Counted from the first letter of the stretch, positions 53,763-63,035 are shown. The stretch: DNA of 64,000 nt from Neobacillus ginsengisoli (GCF_030813055.1 NZ_JAUSTW010000007.1:186001-250000); one strand, 5' to 3'. Notes: generated by a model from the sequence alone, not told the origin. Numbers and translations: made by a program.

Positions 53763-54491
53763 CTAGTGACCCATATGATTTTGTAAGCTTTGCGGCTTAA
53801 TTTTCTTAAAGTCCTTATCAATAATCTGGGCATAGGCCATTTGACTTCCAGGATAATTTCGCATTTTCCAGCCGTCCATGTTTTTATTTCCGCCGTATAA
53901 TGGATCACTGTAAACGCCCTCTAAAGTAACGCTCCGCAGCATTTGGAAAAATCCACTTGGGGAAATGGTTGTTACATTCACTTTATCTCCCTCAAAGTCT
54001 TTAAGAATTGCATCTTGTTCATCCCCTTTTAAGTCGGTGAAGTTTTTCTTATAAACGGCCATACTGTGGTTTTGAATTTCCCTTAAGGCAATATCAAACA
54101 CATCTCTCCGTTTTAAGCGTCCTTGGTAGCCTTGGACCTTCTCACCCACAAAAAAAGGTGCCTGCATATATTCTCTGGCATTGAATCCCCAATCACCGGA
54201 AAGCTGGTGGTCAATGAAAAAGGCTACACCCAATGCTTTTGCCCCCGGGCCATGTTGGTCTGAGGGAAAAATACGTTCCGTAGCGGCTTCGACAATGCGA
54301 AATTGTTCAGGCGTAAAATACATTAATGCCTGATTGAAATTTTCAGCTTTCTCATTTTTTTTCGCAATCCCTAAAGGAATTAGGCTGCCCAAAACACCGC
54401 CAACGGCCAGCCCCCCAACGGTATAACCGGTATTACGGATAAATTTCCTTCTCGATAATGATTCTGGATTTTCTTTGTTTTCTTCCGTCAT
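53763..54491 (-). CDS. gluconate 2-dehydrogenase subunit 3-like protein with Tat signal
   Basis: 242 residues. Twin-arginine signal SRRKFIRNTGY near residue 14, then a hydrophobic stretch (VGGLAVGGVLGSLIPLGIA). The mature part matches the gluconate_2-dh3 family (FTPEQFRIVEAATERIFPSD, GDWGFNAREYM, GFFQMLRSVTLEGVYSDPLYGG). It partners the FAD subunit downstream. No cytochrome c subunit gene is adjacent, so the electron acceptor is unclear. GGAGGTA precedes the ATG. Confidence 0.87.
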   Translation of the reverse strand: MTEENKENPESLSRRKFIRNTGYTVGGLAVGGVLGSLIPLGIAKKNEKAENFNQALMYFTPEQFRIVEAATERIFPSDQHGPGAKALGVAFFIDHQLSGDWGFNAREYMQAPFFVGEKVQGYQGRLKRRDVFDIALREIQNHSMAVYKKNFTDLKGDEQDAILKDFEGDKVNVTTISPSGFFQMLRSVTLEGVYSDPLYGGNKNMDGWKMRNYPGSQMAYAQIIDKDFKKIKPQSLQNHMGH

Positions 54492-54701
54492 GCTGGTACC
54501 TCCAGAGTAAAATTCGACATAATTAGTAAATTTTCGGCAATTTCCCTGCTTGTGATTTTATTATGTTCCCAAAATAATCCATTCATACTTAGAAAAGGAA
54601 AAGGAAACAGTAAAAGAAAAGCGAGGTAACGCTCCGCTGCAAAATCTCATTGAGGAAGACAGTTAGGCATGTTTAAAGCTAAACATTTAAGGAGGTTACT
54701 A

Positions 54702-55415
54702 ATGATGAAGAGGAAACGGATCGTTTGGTGTACGCCATTTATTGGCGCATTTCTTGTGCTTACGGCGTGTACAGGGCAACAAAGCATGCAGGAAAATCAG
54801 GTAGGAGCAGCCAATCTTGATTTTCATGACAAAACCGTAAATCAAAAAGGAAATAGCCATGTTCACGGCCAAAATGCTAGTGTAAATGTCATTCCGAGCA
54901 TTGACCGAACAAAGAAAAAAACAACGAATGAAAAAGATACGACAACAAGCGGACTTGGAACAAATGTCTACAGTCTGATTGGCAGCTCCGGCTTACATGA
55001 TGGCGGTATTTCTTCCCACTTGGAATCACGCCTTTCTAGTCAAGGAATACCGGGCATAAAAGTATTTGTGCTTGATGACACCATCATACTCGCACGGGCA
55101 CAACCGCAAACGACCTCAACCAGCTATGATGAAATGCAAAGCAAGGTATTAAGCAATACTTCGGGAGCTTCGGGAAAAGGGGATTATAAAGGGGTTAACC
55201 CGAACAAACTGAATAATACGGAAGATAATTTGGACAAAGCGAAGGCACTTATGAGCAAGGCGTTTAACGGTCAAGTACAAATCCTGACGATTACAAACCC
55301 GCAAGCACTTCCGTTAATTGATGGAATTAAAGCAAATATCAAGTCAGCCACACCTTCATACAGCAAGCTAACCAGCGATATCAATATACTTGTACAAATG
55401 ACAAGAGAAAAATAG
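54702..55415 (+). CDS. YhcN/YlaJ family sporulation lipoprotein
   Basis: About 237 residues. Lipobox LTAC near residue 22. The C-terminal half has the YhcN/YlaJ pattern (GIPGIKVFVLDDTIILAR, LMSKAFNGQVQILTITNPQA). Family members are spore inner-membrane or coat-associated lipoproteins with roles in germination or outgrowth. I chose the first ATG of ATGATG at 54702 behind AAGGAGG. The TAG stop is followed by a degenerate repeat. Confidence 0.8.
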   Translation: MMKRKRIVWCTPFIGAFLVLTACTGQQSMQENQVGAANLDFHDKTVNQKGNSHVHGQNASVNVIPSIDRTKKKTTNEKDTTTSGLGTNVYSLIGSSGLHDGGISSHLESRLSSQGIPGIKVFVLDDTIILARAQPQTTSTSYDEMQSKVLSNTSGASGKGDYKGVNPNKLNNTEDNLDKAKALMSKAFNGQVQILTITNPQALPLIDGIKANIKSATPSYSKLTSDINILVQMTREK

Positions 55416-55417
55416 GA

Positions 55418-55489
55418 ATAAGAGCAAGCATCCGTTTAGCGAAGTACACTAGTTCCTGTGCCCTGGAGTTTGACATTTCTCAAAGTCAA
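55418..55489 (+). repeat. stop-codon-abutting palindromic repeat, degenerate short copy
   Basis: AATAAGAGCAAGCATCCGTT after a TAG stop, then AGCGAAGTACACTAGTTCC and GACATTTCTCAAAGTC. Same plan as the short form at 20624 but with more substitutions. Confidence 0.7.
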
Positions 55490-55570
55490 AATTTATACTT
55501 ATCTTTCTAAGATACGGCAGGCGATAACTGCTTTCCTATTGTTAAATAGTAACCGGAAGAAGGTAAGTGA

Positions 55571-55969
55571 ATGGCGGATATTGGTTTATTAATCATTCGA
55601 TTAGTAGTAGGTTTAACCTTTGTTGGACACGGGGCTCAGAAGCTATTTGGATGGTTTGGCGGTACGGGGATTAACAAAACCGGGGAATGGCTTGAATCAA
55701 TTGGTATAAAGACCGGTGCGAAAATATGGGCTACACTCGCGGGCATATTTGAGTTGATCGGCGGGCTGCTCTTTGCCACCGGCATCCTTTCTTGGCTCGG
55801 GGCTATTATGATTGTCATCGTTATGATTGACGCTATTTTTACAGTTCATGGAAAAAACGGTTATTGGATGACAAATGGTGGATATGAATATAATATGGTC
55901 CTGATAGCAGTAGTAATAGGGGTTGCTCTTATAGGACCCGGGCAATTTGTTTTGCTCTATAAACTATAA
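55571..55969 (+). CDS. DoxX family membrane protein
   Basis: 132 residues and four helices; RLVVGLTFVGHGAQKLFGWFGG is the DoxX signature, followed by AGIFELIGGLLFATGIL. DoxX-like proteins are linked to redox or thiol stress responses; the precise role is unknown. AGAAGG precedes the ATG. Stop TAA merges with the next repeat. Confidence 0.87.
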   Translation: MADIGLLIIRLVVGLTFVGHGAQKLFGWFGGTGINKTGEWLESIGIKTGAKIWATLAGIFELIGGLLFATGILSWLGAIMIVIVMIDAIFTVHGKNGYWMTNGGYEYNMVLIAVVIGVALIGPGQFVLLYKL

Positions 55970-56131
55970 GAAAAGCGCAAGCGCCCGTTTAGCGACGTAT
56001 GGACTGGAGCACACCGTATGAGATAAAGGAAACACGAATCGCGTTTTTTGCGATTCGATGTTGACTTATCGTAAGGAGGTGAGCGAAGTACACTAGTCGC
56101 TGGGCGCTGGAACTGGACAATTCTCAAAGTC
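55970..56131 (+). repeat. stop-codon-abutting palindromic repeat, family B long form
   Basis: Directly after the doxX-like TAA: GAAAAGCGCAAGCGCCCG, inner hairpin CGAATCGCG/TGCGATTCG, end GGACAATTCTCAAAGTC. Confidence 0.88.
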
Positions 56132-56156
56132 AAAAATTTATACATTCTTATCTTTT

Positions 56157-56184
56157 AAAAAAAGACCAAATCGGTCTTTTTTTT
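56157..56184. terminator. bidirectional terminator
   Basis: AAAAAGACC and GGTCTTTTTTTT pair across AAATC, at the stop of the minus-strand permease gene. Confidence 0.8.
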
Positions 56185-56980
56185 ATACTGTTAAATCTCT
56201 TTTTTTATAAAACACATAGGTAATAACTAAAAGTGCGGCAATCAAAACGAAGGATAGAGCGACAAAGACTGTGTCTAATCCACCGCCAAGCATAATATTT
56301 TTCGCTTCAAAATATTTAAATGGGGTAAAGTATTTTAAGCCTGTCAAATTCTCATTCAAATCAATAACAATCGACAACATGTATGTGAGCAAAAGGATGC
56401 CGGTTGCCAATGATGCTGCAGTTTTCGGTTTCCTTTTTACAGCAGCGAGTGCGCTGCCAATGACCATAAACAAGATTTGTAAAATGAACATTCCCGCCAT
56501 TAACATGGCGATATCACCATTAACCGCTTCACCGTGATTGTATTTTCCGATGAGAATAATCGACGAAGCATAGGTTACGAGATTAAAGATCAAGATATTC
56601 GTGAAGGCTGCCGATAATTTTGCGGTAATGATGGTACTTCTTGAAACCGGCTTTACAAATAAAAACTCAGACGTTTTGTCCCGCTCTTCTTTGGCAATAA
56701 TCGTTGCTCCAAGCATCGCAGCATGGATGGTCGCCATTAAGAGCAAATAAAGAAACAGCATGGCATAATAGCCGCTAACCTTTGATAAATCCATGGCACT
56801 GATACCTAAAACCGCACGCAGCGATTTCGGGAGATCGGCCATCAGATCATTTATTGATTGGCCCGATGACGAATAGGCCGCATATTTCGCCATTCCGGAT
56901 GCAACCATTAGGAAGACACCGATGCTCCAAAACAGAAGCGATTTTCGATGAGACTTCAATTCTTTTAAAAATATATTCAT
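56183..56980 (-). CDS. ABC-2 type permease, second subunit
   Basis: 265 residues, six helices; MNIFLKELKSHRKSLLFWSI resembles the N-terminus of the neighbouring permease (MNIFLHELRAYRKSTLIWSI), so the two are paralogues from a duplication. KEERDKTSEFLFVKPVSR is the ABC-2 cytoplasmic loop. I chose ATG at 56980, 7 nt after GGAGGGG. Third transporter gene of the TetR-controlled operon. Confidence 0.88.
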   Translation of the reverse strand: MNIFLKELKSHRKSLLFWSIGVFLMVASGMAKYAAYSSSGQSINDLMADLPKSLRAVLGISAMDLSKVSGYYAMLFLYLLLMATIHAAMLGATIIAKEERDKTSEFLFVKPVSRSTIITAKLSAAFTNILIFNLVTYASSIILIGKYNHGEAVNGDIAMLMAGMFILQILFMVIGSALAAVKRKPKTAASLATGILLLTYMLSIVIDLNENLTGLKYFTPFKYFEAKNIMLGGGLDTVFVALSFVLIAALLVITYVFYKKRDLTV

Positions 56981-56995
56981 GACCAATCCCCTCCA

Positions 56996-57793
56996 TTAAA
57001 CAGCATGGATATCCTTTTTAACATAAACAACATAACTCGCCGTGATAGCCAGCACAATGATGACGGCACCAACGATTAAAAACGAAGCTTCATAGCCGGA
57101 ATGTTTCATAATATAGGCGGTATCAAAATATTTAAACGGCGAAAGATATCGTTTCGCTTCATCGCCGGTCGCGCCGCTAAACATACCGAGAAAATAGAAT
57201 GCAAAGACAGTGCCGAGTGAGACTGTCAACACTGATTTAATTTTAGGCACAATAACGGAAACAATAATTCCTAATGCCAGGAAAATCAGCTGAATAAAAA
57301 ACATCGTGAGTGAAAGCATGATAAACAGTTTGAAGCTAAAACCCTCTGTCTTGACTTGATTTGCCATGATGAGCGCCGCCGTTAAATAAACAATATTCGT
57401 GATAACGATGGAAACCAATGCTGCCAGCAGCTTAGCTGTCAAAACTGTTGTGCGGGTAACAGGCTTTGTTAACAGAAAATCTGCTGTTTTTTCACGGACT
57501 TCCTTGCTGACAATGGCAGTCCCTAAATTCATAGCCTGTATGGCGCCGCAAAGCGTAATAAAAGATAATGGGAAGCAATAGAAGCCCAAAATAGTAAAGA
57601 AATTTCCCAGATTTAATCCTAATGCATTTTTTATCGCCGCCGGATAACCTTCGAGTATTTTTTTAAACGCCTCCGTATCCTTTGCGAATGAATGATAAAA
57701 CGACATAAATAAAACGACAATCAACACTAAGGATATGGACCAAATGAGCGTCGATTTCCGATAAGCTCTCAACTCATGTAGAAATATATTCAT
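56996..57793 (-). CDS. ABC-2 type permease, first subunit
   Basis: 265 residues, six helices, loop KEVREKTADFLLTKPVTR. Forms the membrane part of an exporter with the paralogous permease and the ATPase. GGAGG lies before the ATG. The substrate is unknown; drug, lipid or peptide export are all possible. Confidence 0.88.
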   Translation of the reverse strand: MNIFLHELRAYRKSTLIWSISLVLIVVLFMSFYHSFAKDTEAFKKILEGYPAAIKNALGLNLGNFFTILGFYCFPLSFITLCGAIQAMNLGTAIVSKEVREKTADFLLTKPVTRTTVLTAKLLAALVSIVITNIVYLTAALIMANQVKTEGFSFKLFIMLSLTMFFIQLIFLALGIIVSVIVPKIKSVLTVSLGTVFAFYFLGMFSGATGDEAKRYLSPFKYFDTAYIMKHSGYEASFLIVGAVIIVLAITASYVVYVKKDIHAV

Positions 57794-57799
57794 AGCTTC

Positions 57800-58684
57800 T
57801 TAGGCCTCCTTTTCGTAGTAATGCATAAAGATCTCCTCAAGGTCCGGCTCTTCAATCCAAAGATTGGCGATTTCAATATCAGCAATCTTTTTCATCACAT
57901 CATTGATATTTCCTCTAAATAAAAAGCTGGTAACGTTATCCTTTACCTCTAAATTATTGACACCGCTGATATTGAAGAAATCCTTGTCAAGGTGGGCTCT
58001 TGTTTCAATTTTGAACTTTTTATAGTTGTTTTCTTGCAGCGTACTAATTTTTTCAACCGTCACAATTTTACCTTCTTTAATGATCGCCACACGATTACAT
58101 AACCGTTGGACTTCACTTAAAATATGGGAAGAAAATAGGATCGTAGCGCCTTTTTTATTCTCAAACTCTAGTAATTCAAAGAATTTTTGCTGCATTAATG
58201 GATCCAGCCCGCTCGTCGGTTCATCTAAAATAATCAGCTTCGGTTCGTGGAGCAGTCCTTGCACAATCCCAACCTTCTTTTTGTTACCCAATGAGAGGTC
58301 ATCAATTTTTTTACCCAGATCCAAATCCATGATTTCCGCTAATTCTTTGATTCTTTTACTGCAATCCTTCTTATAAAAACTCGCTGAGTACTTTAATAGG
58401 TCCTTTACCTTCATATTGTCGTAATAAAACACTTCTGATGGCAAATAGCCAATTTCTTTTTTAATTTCAGGTGCAAACTGAACGCAGTCTTTTCCAAAAA
58501 TCGTAGCGCTGCCGCTTGTAGGGTAAATTAGTGATAACAGCGTGCGAATCGTGGTTGATTTTCCGGCTCCATTCGGGCCGATGAATCCGAAAATCTCACC
58601 TTCTTCGACATGAAAGCTGATGTTGGAAATCCCTCTTGCTTTGCCGTAAGTTTTCGTCAGATTGTTAATCTCAATCACATTCAT
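57800..58684 (-). CDS. ABC exporter ATPase
   Basis: 294 residues. Walker A GPNGAGKSTT near residue 39, signature LSLGNKKKVGIVQGL near 135, Walker B LIILDEPTSGLDP, switch SSHILSEV. The C-terminal ~75 residues form a DrrA-like accessory domain (DLEEIFMHYYEKEA). AGGAGGGG precedes the ATG; 6 bp before the first permease gene. Confidence 0.92.
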   Translation of the reverse strand: MNVIEINNLTKTYGKARGISNISFHVEEGEIFGFIGPNGAGKSTTIRTLLSLIYPTSGSATIFGKDCVQFAPEIKKEIGYLPSEVFYYDNMKVKDLLKYSASFYKKDCSKRIKELAEIMDLDLGKKIDDLSLGNKKKVGIVQGLLHEPKLIILDEPTSGLDPLMQQKFFELLEFENKKGATILFSSHILSEVQRLCNRVAIIKEGKIVTVEKISTLQENNYKKFKIETRAHLDKDFFNISGVNNLEVKDNVTSFLFRGNINDVMKKIADIEIANLWIEEPDLEEIFMHYYEKEA

Positions 58685-58696
58685 TTCTTACCCCTC

Positions 58697-59320
58697 CTAT
58701 TTATAAAAAGCTTTGGTTAAGACTTCAAAATACTCTTCAGCTTCTTTACTGATTTTTTGATAATCAATTTGGTGTGTAGGTGATAACTTTGCTTTCTGAA
58801 GCTCCTCTTCACTCAATTTTTCAAAGGTATAACTGATAATCTTTAAGATTTTTTTGATATCCATATCCTCTCTAAATTTAGAAAGATCAATGCCCTCGTA
58901 AATTTTACCGAGATTGATATCATTCAGTTCCTTTATTTTCTTTTCTAATTCAGCCTTTACATCTATTGAGTCTTCAAAATAGGCTTCTTCGATAAATTTA
59001 AAGATTTCCGGGTATTTGTTTAGTAAATCCATTTTGATTAATACCGCCTGACGGATTCGGTTAAAAAAGTCCCGTTCCGCCAAGTCGATCTTTTTGTAAA
59101 ATTCATCGGCAATCGTCTCGTAACAATAATCAAACAGAAATAAATACATAAGCTTTTTATTGCCGAAATAATGAAACAGTAATCCCTTCGATATTTCGGC
59201 TTCTTTGACAATTTCGTTTGTCGATGCCTTATCATATCCTTTCTGGGCAAATTCTTTTATTGCTGCATTTATGATTCGATCTTGTTTTTCCGTTTCTAGG
59301 TTAAGAAATTTGGTAAACAT
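58697..59320 (-). CDS. TetR family repressor of the adjacent exporter
   Basis: 207 residues. HTH domain RIINAAIKEFAQKGYDKAST..EIVKEAEISKGLLFHYFGNK at residues ~15-60, then a helical ligand domain. It heads the operon with the ABC exporter (12 bp upstream of the ATPase gene) and two palindromes lie upstream, so autoregulation is likely. ATG at 59320 is 8 nt after AAAGGGG; the frame is open further upstream but runs into the operators. Confidence 0.92.
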   Translation of the reverse strand: MFTKFLNLETEKQDRIINAAIKEFAQKGYDKASTNEIVKEAEISKGLLFHYFGNKKLMYLFLFDYCYETIADEFYKKIDLAERDFFNRIRQAVLIKMDLLNKYPEIFKFIEEAYFEDSIDVKAELEKKIKELNDINLGKIYEGIDLSKFREDMDIKKILKIISYTFEKLSEEELQKAKLSPTHQIDYQKISKEAEEYFEVLTKAFYK

Positions 59321-59345
59321 CCTGGCAGCCCCTTTCTTAAAGCTG

Positions 59346-59362
59346 TTGACCACATCAGTCAA
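59346..59362. promoter_or_regulatory. TetR-type operator, proximal
   Basis: TTGAC-CACATCA-GTCAA. It has the same arms and the same 7-bp spacing as the operator at 59379, centre to centre 33 bp (about three helical turns). Confidence 0.6.
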
Positions 59363-59377
59363 TGATAGTGTAACTCC

Positions 59378-59396
59378 ATTGACCTATATGGTCAAT
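59378..59396. promoter_or_regulatory. TetR-type operator, distal
   Basis: ATTGACCTATATGGTCAAT, a palindrome with perfect 7-bp arms, 58 bp before the repressor start codon. Confidence 0.7.
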
Positions 59397-59511
59397 AGCT
59401 GACAAGCTTTATTTTTTACAAAAATATGAATTTCCTTTTGTGGTAATAGTATGGTTTTTCGGGATGTGCTACGATGCATGTGAAAGGGTATTTTTACGGA
59501 GGTGAAGAACC

Positions 59512-60506
59512 ATTAATGTTAAAGACAGGGATCCATCATTGACTTTAGAAGGTTTAATTTCCGCTCAAGATCGGTTGTCCCCAGGTCAACATGCTCACAT
59601 TCTATTAGCGGCTAAACAAGCGTCAGTAGAAGCCGGTATTGGCGGGGAGGATAGAGTAGCTGAGATCTTCCGGAAGCATTCATTTCCATTTGAACATCCC
59701 ATTTTTCACGTTTATCTCCCTCTTTAGATGAAAAATTTCAACTTGACACCTTTTATTTGACTCCTTGGTATGGTGCCGTTTTAGAAGTAAAAAATATTGG
59801 CGGCGTCCTGGAGTTCAGGGACAATCCTCCTCAGTTAATCCGAACGAGAGAGGATGGACACAAGGATGGGTTTGAAAGCCCTGTCGTCCAATTGGAACGT
59901 AATTGCGAATTATTGAAGGAATGGCTTATGCGCCGAAGTATCCATCTCCCCATTTACGGTGCCGTTGTTCTGGCCTACCCAAAACAAATTGTTGCCGTTT
60001 CCCCGGCGAAAACCAAACTTTTATTCCCTAACCTAATTCCCTCCTTTATTAGAAGCATCCCGCAGCAAGGAAAAAAGTTAGATAAAGAGACTTTTGATTG
60101 GGTTTCAGCTGACCTTGTTAAAAGTCATCAAATTTTCATTCCGAAACCGATTTGTGAGACTTACGATATTCCTTTTAGTGAATTTAAAACAGGGGTTAGG
60201 TGTGAGGCGTGCGGTAGGATCAGGATGGTTAAGCTCCCGAGGACGTGGTATTGCCCACATTGCAAGGTGACGAATAGCCAGGCTCATTTTAAGACCTTAC
60301 GGGAGTGGTTTTTAATTTTTAAGAGGAACATCACGAATAGAGAGTGCCGGGATTTTTTGCAAATAAATGATATTCAAGTCGCCAAACGTATTTTACAAAT
60401 GATGAATTGGCAAAGCCAAGGGACATTTCGAAACCGGTTATACATTATGGATTTATGTAACGGTAATACAAGTCAAAACAAGGAAGCACTTACCCTCCGA
60501 CAGTAA
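59512..60506 (+). pseudogene. NERD nuclease-related domain protein, frameshifted
   Basis: Frame 1 gives SLTLEGLISAQDRLSPGQ...EAGIGGEDRVAEIF...HPIFH then VYLPL and a stop at 59725-59727. The downstream frame continues LDEKFQLDTFYLTPWYGA and VLEVKNI, the rest of the NERD core, then an internal region, a zinc ribbon (CEACGR...CPHC, near the end) and a C-terminal helical stretch. A single base lost near 59713-59718 would restore one ~330-residue protein. The start is odd too: GGAGGTG leads to ATT at 59512, not ATG. Either a decaying gene or a sequence error. Confidence 0.75.
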
Positions 60507-60610
60507 TGCGTGCTCATCCAACAGTTATGAGTCTCTCCGACAGTTATACATGCTTTTGCGACAGTATCGCAGCCCTATCCGACAGTATCACATCCTTATC
60601 CGACAGTTAC
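60496..60610 (+). repeat. degenerate 21-bp tandem repeat after the NERD gene
   Basis: Six copies of CCGACAGTTA-like words start at 60497, 60518, 60537, 60558, 60579 and 60600, i.e. a ~21-bp period. The first contains the NERD gene's stop (CGACAGTAA). The intervening ~11 bp vary (GAGTCTCT, CATGCTTTT, CGCAGCCCTAT). Confidence 0.8.
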
Positions 60611-60708
60611 TACTTTCTAAAATAACGATTTTTCTTAAAAACGTGTAACCGCTCTCTCAGAGTGATATGATAAGCATGAAAAAACCACTATAGGGGAGTG
60701 TAGTAACC

Positions 60709-61941
60709 ATGAAAAATGAACTCATTGAAAGATTTACTTCCTATGTTAAAGTCGACACGCAATCTAATGACAGCAGCGAGACTTGTCCTTCAACACCCGG
60801 GCAACTGACGCTTGCTCGCATGCTTGTCGATGAATTGAAAGCTATCGGTATGCAAGAAGTCACGATGGATGAGAATGGGTATGTAATGGCCACCTTACCT
60901 TCCAACACTGAAAAGTCCGTACCAACCATCGGATTTTTAGCCCATGTTGATACAGCAACCGATTTTACCGGTAAAAATGTGAAGCCGCAAATCGTCGAAA
61001 ACTATGATGGAAATGACATTGTTTTAAACGAAGCTTTAAAGGTCGTTATGACTACAAAGGATTTTCCAAACCTGCCGCAATATAAAGGACATACACTGAT
61101 AACAACAGACGGTACGACACTTCTTGGAGCCGATAACAAAGCAGGCATTACCGAAATCATGACGGCAATGGCTTATTTGATTAAACATCCTGAAATCAAG
61201 CACGGTAAGGTCCGCGTTGCGTTCACACCGGATGAAGAGATTGGCAGGGGACCTCATAAGTTTGACGTTGCGGCCTTCAATGCTACATATGCATACACAG
61301 TCGACGGTGGTCCGCTAGGAGAATTGGAATACGAAAGCTTTAATGCGGCATCAGCTAAAATCACGATTAAAGGGAACAATATTCATCCCGGTTCAGCGAA
61401 AAACAAAATGGTGAACTCTACGAAAATTGCGATGGAGCTCAACAGCAAACTTCCAAAAGAAGAAGCACCGGAATATACCGAGGGATATGAAGGCTTCTAC
61501 CACCTAATTTCCTTTAATGGCGATGTCGAGCAAACAAAGCTTTACTATATTATCAGGGACTTTGATAGAGAAAAATTCAATCAGAGGAAAACAACAATTG
61601 AAAACGTTGTTAATGAGCTGCAAGCAAAATACGGAAAAGACAATATTCTTCTTGAATTGAAGGATCAATATTACAACATGAGGGAAAAAATTGAGCCTGT
61701 TAAGGAAATTGTCGATATTGCTTATGAAGCCATGAAAAACTTGGATATTGAGCCGGACATTAAGCCAATTCGCGGCGGCACCGACGGTTCACAGCTTTCC
61801 TATATGGGGCTGCCGACGCCAAATATTTTTACAGGCGGAGAAAACTACCATGGAAAGTTCGAGTTTATCTCTGTTGATAATATGATCAAAGCCACAAACG
61901 TTGTGGTTGAAATTACCCGTCTTTTTGAACAAAAAGCATAA
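60709..61941 (+). CDS. pepT: peptidase T (tripeptidase)
   Basis: 410 residues, normal for PepT. Zinc ligands lie in [11 protein letters not shown] near residue 80, [11 protein letters not shown] near 140, [15 protein letters not shown] near 175 and the C-terminal [10 protein letters not shown]. It removes N-terminal residues of tripeptides in the cytoplasm. AGGGGAGTG precedes the ATG. Single gene with its own terminator. Confidence 0.96.
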   Translation: MKNELIERFTSYVKVDTQSNDSSETCPSTPGQLTLARMLVDELKAIGMQEVTMDENGYVMATLPSNTEKSVPTIGFLAHVDTATDFTGKNVKPQIVENYDGNDIVLNEALKVVMTTKDFPNLPQYKGHTLITTDGTTLLGADNKAGITEIMTAMAYLIKHPEIKHGKVRVAFTPDEEIGRGPHKFDVAAFNATYAYTVDGGPLGELEYESFNAASAKITIKGNNIHPGSAKNKMVNSTKIAMELNSKLPKEEAPEYTEGYEGFYHLISFNGDVEQTKLYYIIRDFDREKFNQRKTTIENVVNELQAKYGKDNILLELKDQYYNMREKIEPVKEIVDIAYEAMKNLDIEPDIKPIRGGTDGSQLSYMGLPTPNIFTGGENYHGKFEFISVDNMIKATNVVVEITRLFEQKA

Positions 61942-61946
61942 AAAAT

Positions 61947-61975
61947 AAAAGCTAACCCACGGGTTAGCTTTTTCT
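61947..61975. terminator. bidirectional terminator after pepT
   Basis: AAAGCTAACCC and GGGTTAGCTTT form a perfect 11-bp stem; TTTTT follows on the plus strand and the A-run on the left serves the convergent gene. Confidence 0.88.
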
Positions 61976-62909
61976 ATAAGAAATTCACACATTGCCTTAA
62001 GCTCGATTCTGTTTCCTTAAGCTGAATTTCAAGCTGCTCTTTTGACCACTTTCCATCATTGCTCTTTAAATCCTTTAAAATAAGAAGAATCATCCAGATC
62101 GAAAACACTGCCGAGAATAAATGATATTCTCTTATAAAGTCCTCCGTATTAATCATGTCGTTAACATGCTCAAGATACACTTTTAAAACTTCTCCTCTAA
62201 ACTGACTGGTAATTTGCTTTGGAAAAATCGGATGCGACATATCGATGACATGATATAGATCCCAGTACGGCGTGTTTAAGTGTGCATGCTCCCAGTCCAA
62301 AACGACCATTCGGTTATTCACAACTGCATAATTTCCCAGGTGAAGATCACCATGTGATAATACCAGCTTCTCTGAAAATTCTACGCCCTCCAGAAGCGAG
62401 AAAAGGCGATGAATCATTTTTTTCTCAATATTTAACAATGGTAATAGCTTAATAAATACTGCTTTTTTTAAAGTGACCTCCAATAAAATATCTTTAAACG
62501 GCGGTTTAGGTCCTGTTAAGGGAATATCCATTTCCTTGCTATCGAAGGAATGCCACCAGGCGATAAGCTTTGTCACACCGAATACAGTTTCCTCATTGAA
62601 CACATGTGTAAGCCGGCCAAGGTCCTCGAAAATTACCCAATTAAGATTAGGATCATTAGGATTTGCTGAATAGGAGACCATTTTGGGATAAATATTGGGG
62701 AATAAAGAAAGGACATGTTCATTAACCCAGACTTCTTTTCCTAACTGATCATTATTGGTTAAGGGCTTAAACACATAGCTTTTGGTTGGTGACACAAAAA
62801 ACCTTTCCACCAATTTTCCATTCATCCCTTTATAGAGGATTTCCTTTTTGAGAATTTTTTCATCATTTAATGTCCCATCAGCAAGGACAATACTTTTTAG
62901 TAACTCCAT
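61974..62909 (-). CDS. aminoglycoside phosphotransferase/choline kinase-like protein
   Basis: 311 residues with a kinase-like fold. Catalytic loop SHGDLHLGNYAV near residue 190 and the metal-binding VLDWEHAHLNTPYWDLYHV near 210 are the APH/CotS-type pattern. N-terminal lobe has YVFKPLTNNDQ. The substrate is unknown; in spore formers CotS-like kinases are frequent, but resistance or sugar kinases look alike. GGTGAGAT precedes the ATG. Confidence 0.82.
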   Translation of the reverse strand: MELLKSIVLADGTLNDEKILKKEILYKGMNGKLVERFFVSPTKSYVFKPLTNNDQLGKEVWVNEHVLSLFPNIYPKMVSYSANPNDPNLNWVIFEDLGRLTHVFNEETVFGVTKLIAWWHSFDSKEMDIPLTGPKPPFKDILLEVTLKKAVFIKLLPLLNIEKKMIHRLFSLLEGVEFSEKLVLSHGDLHLGNYAVVNNRMVVLDWEHAHLNTPYWDLYHVIDMSHPIFPKQITSQFRGEVLKVYLEHVNDMINTEDFIREYHLFSAVFSIWMILLILKDLKSNDGKWSKEQLEIQLKETESSLRQCVNFL

Positions 62910-63035
62910 TATCTCACCAACTAATTAGATTTATTAAATGAACAAAATCCTCAAAAACCCAAATAATATGAAAATTATAACAAATATATTCATAGAGTCC
63001 TCAAAAATTGCCTCTGTTGCAAAATAAATCATAAG

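Noticed and set aside
60496..60610. Tandem CCGACAGT units as a CRISPR array
   Set aside because: Repeat core is only ~10 bp, the units are degenerate, spacing is 19-21 bp in total and no cas genes are present.
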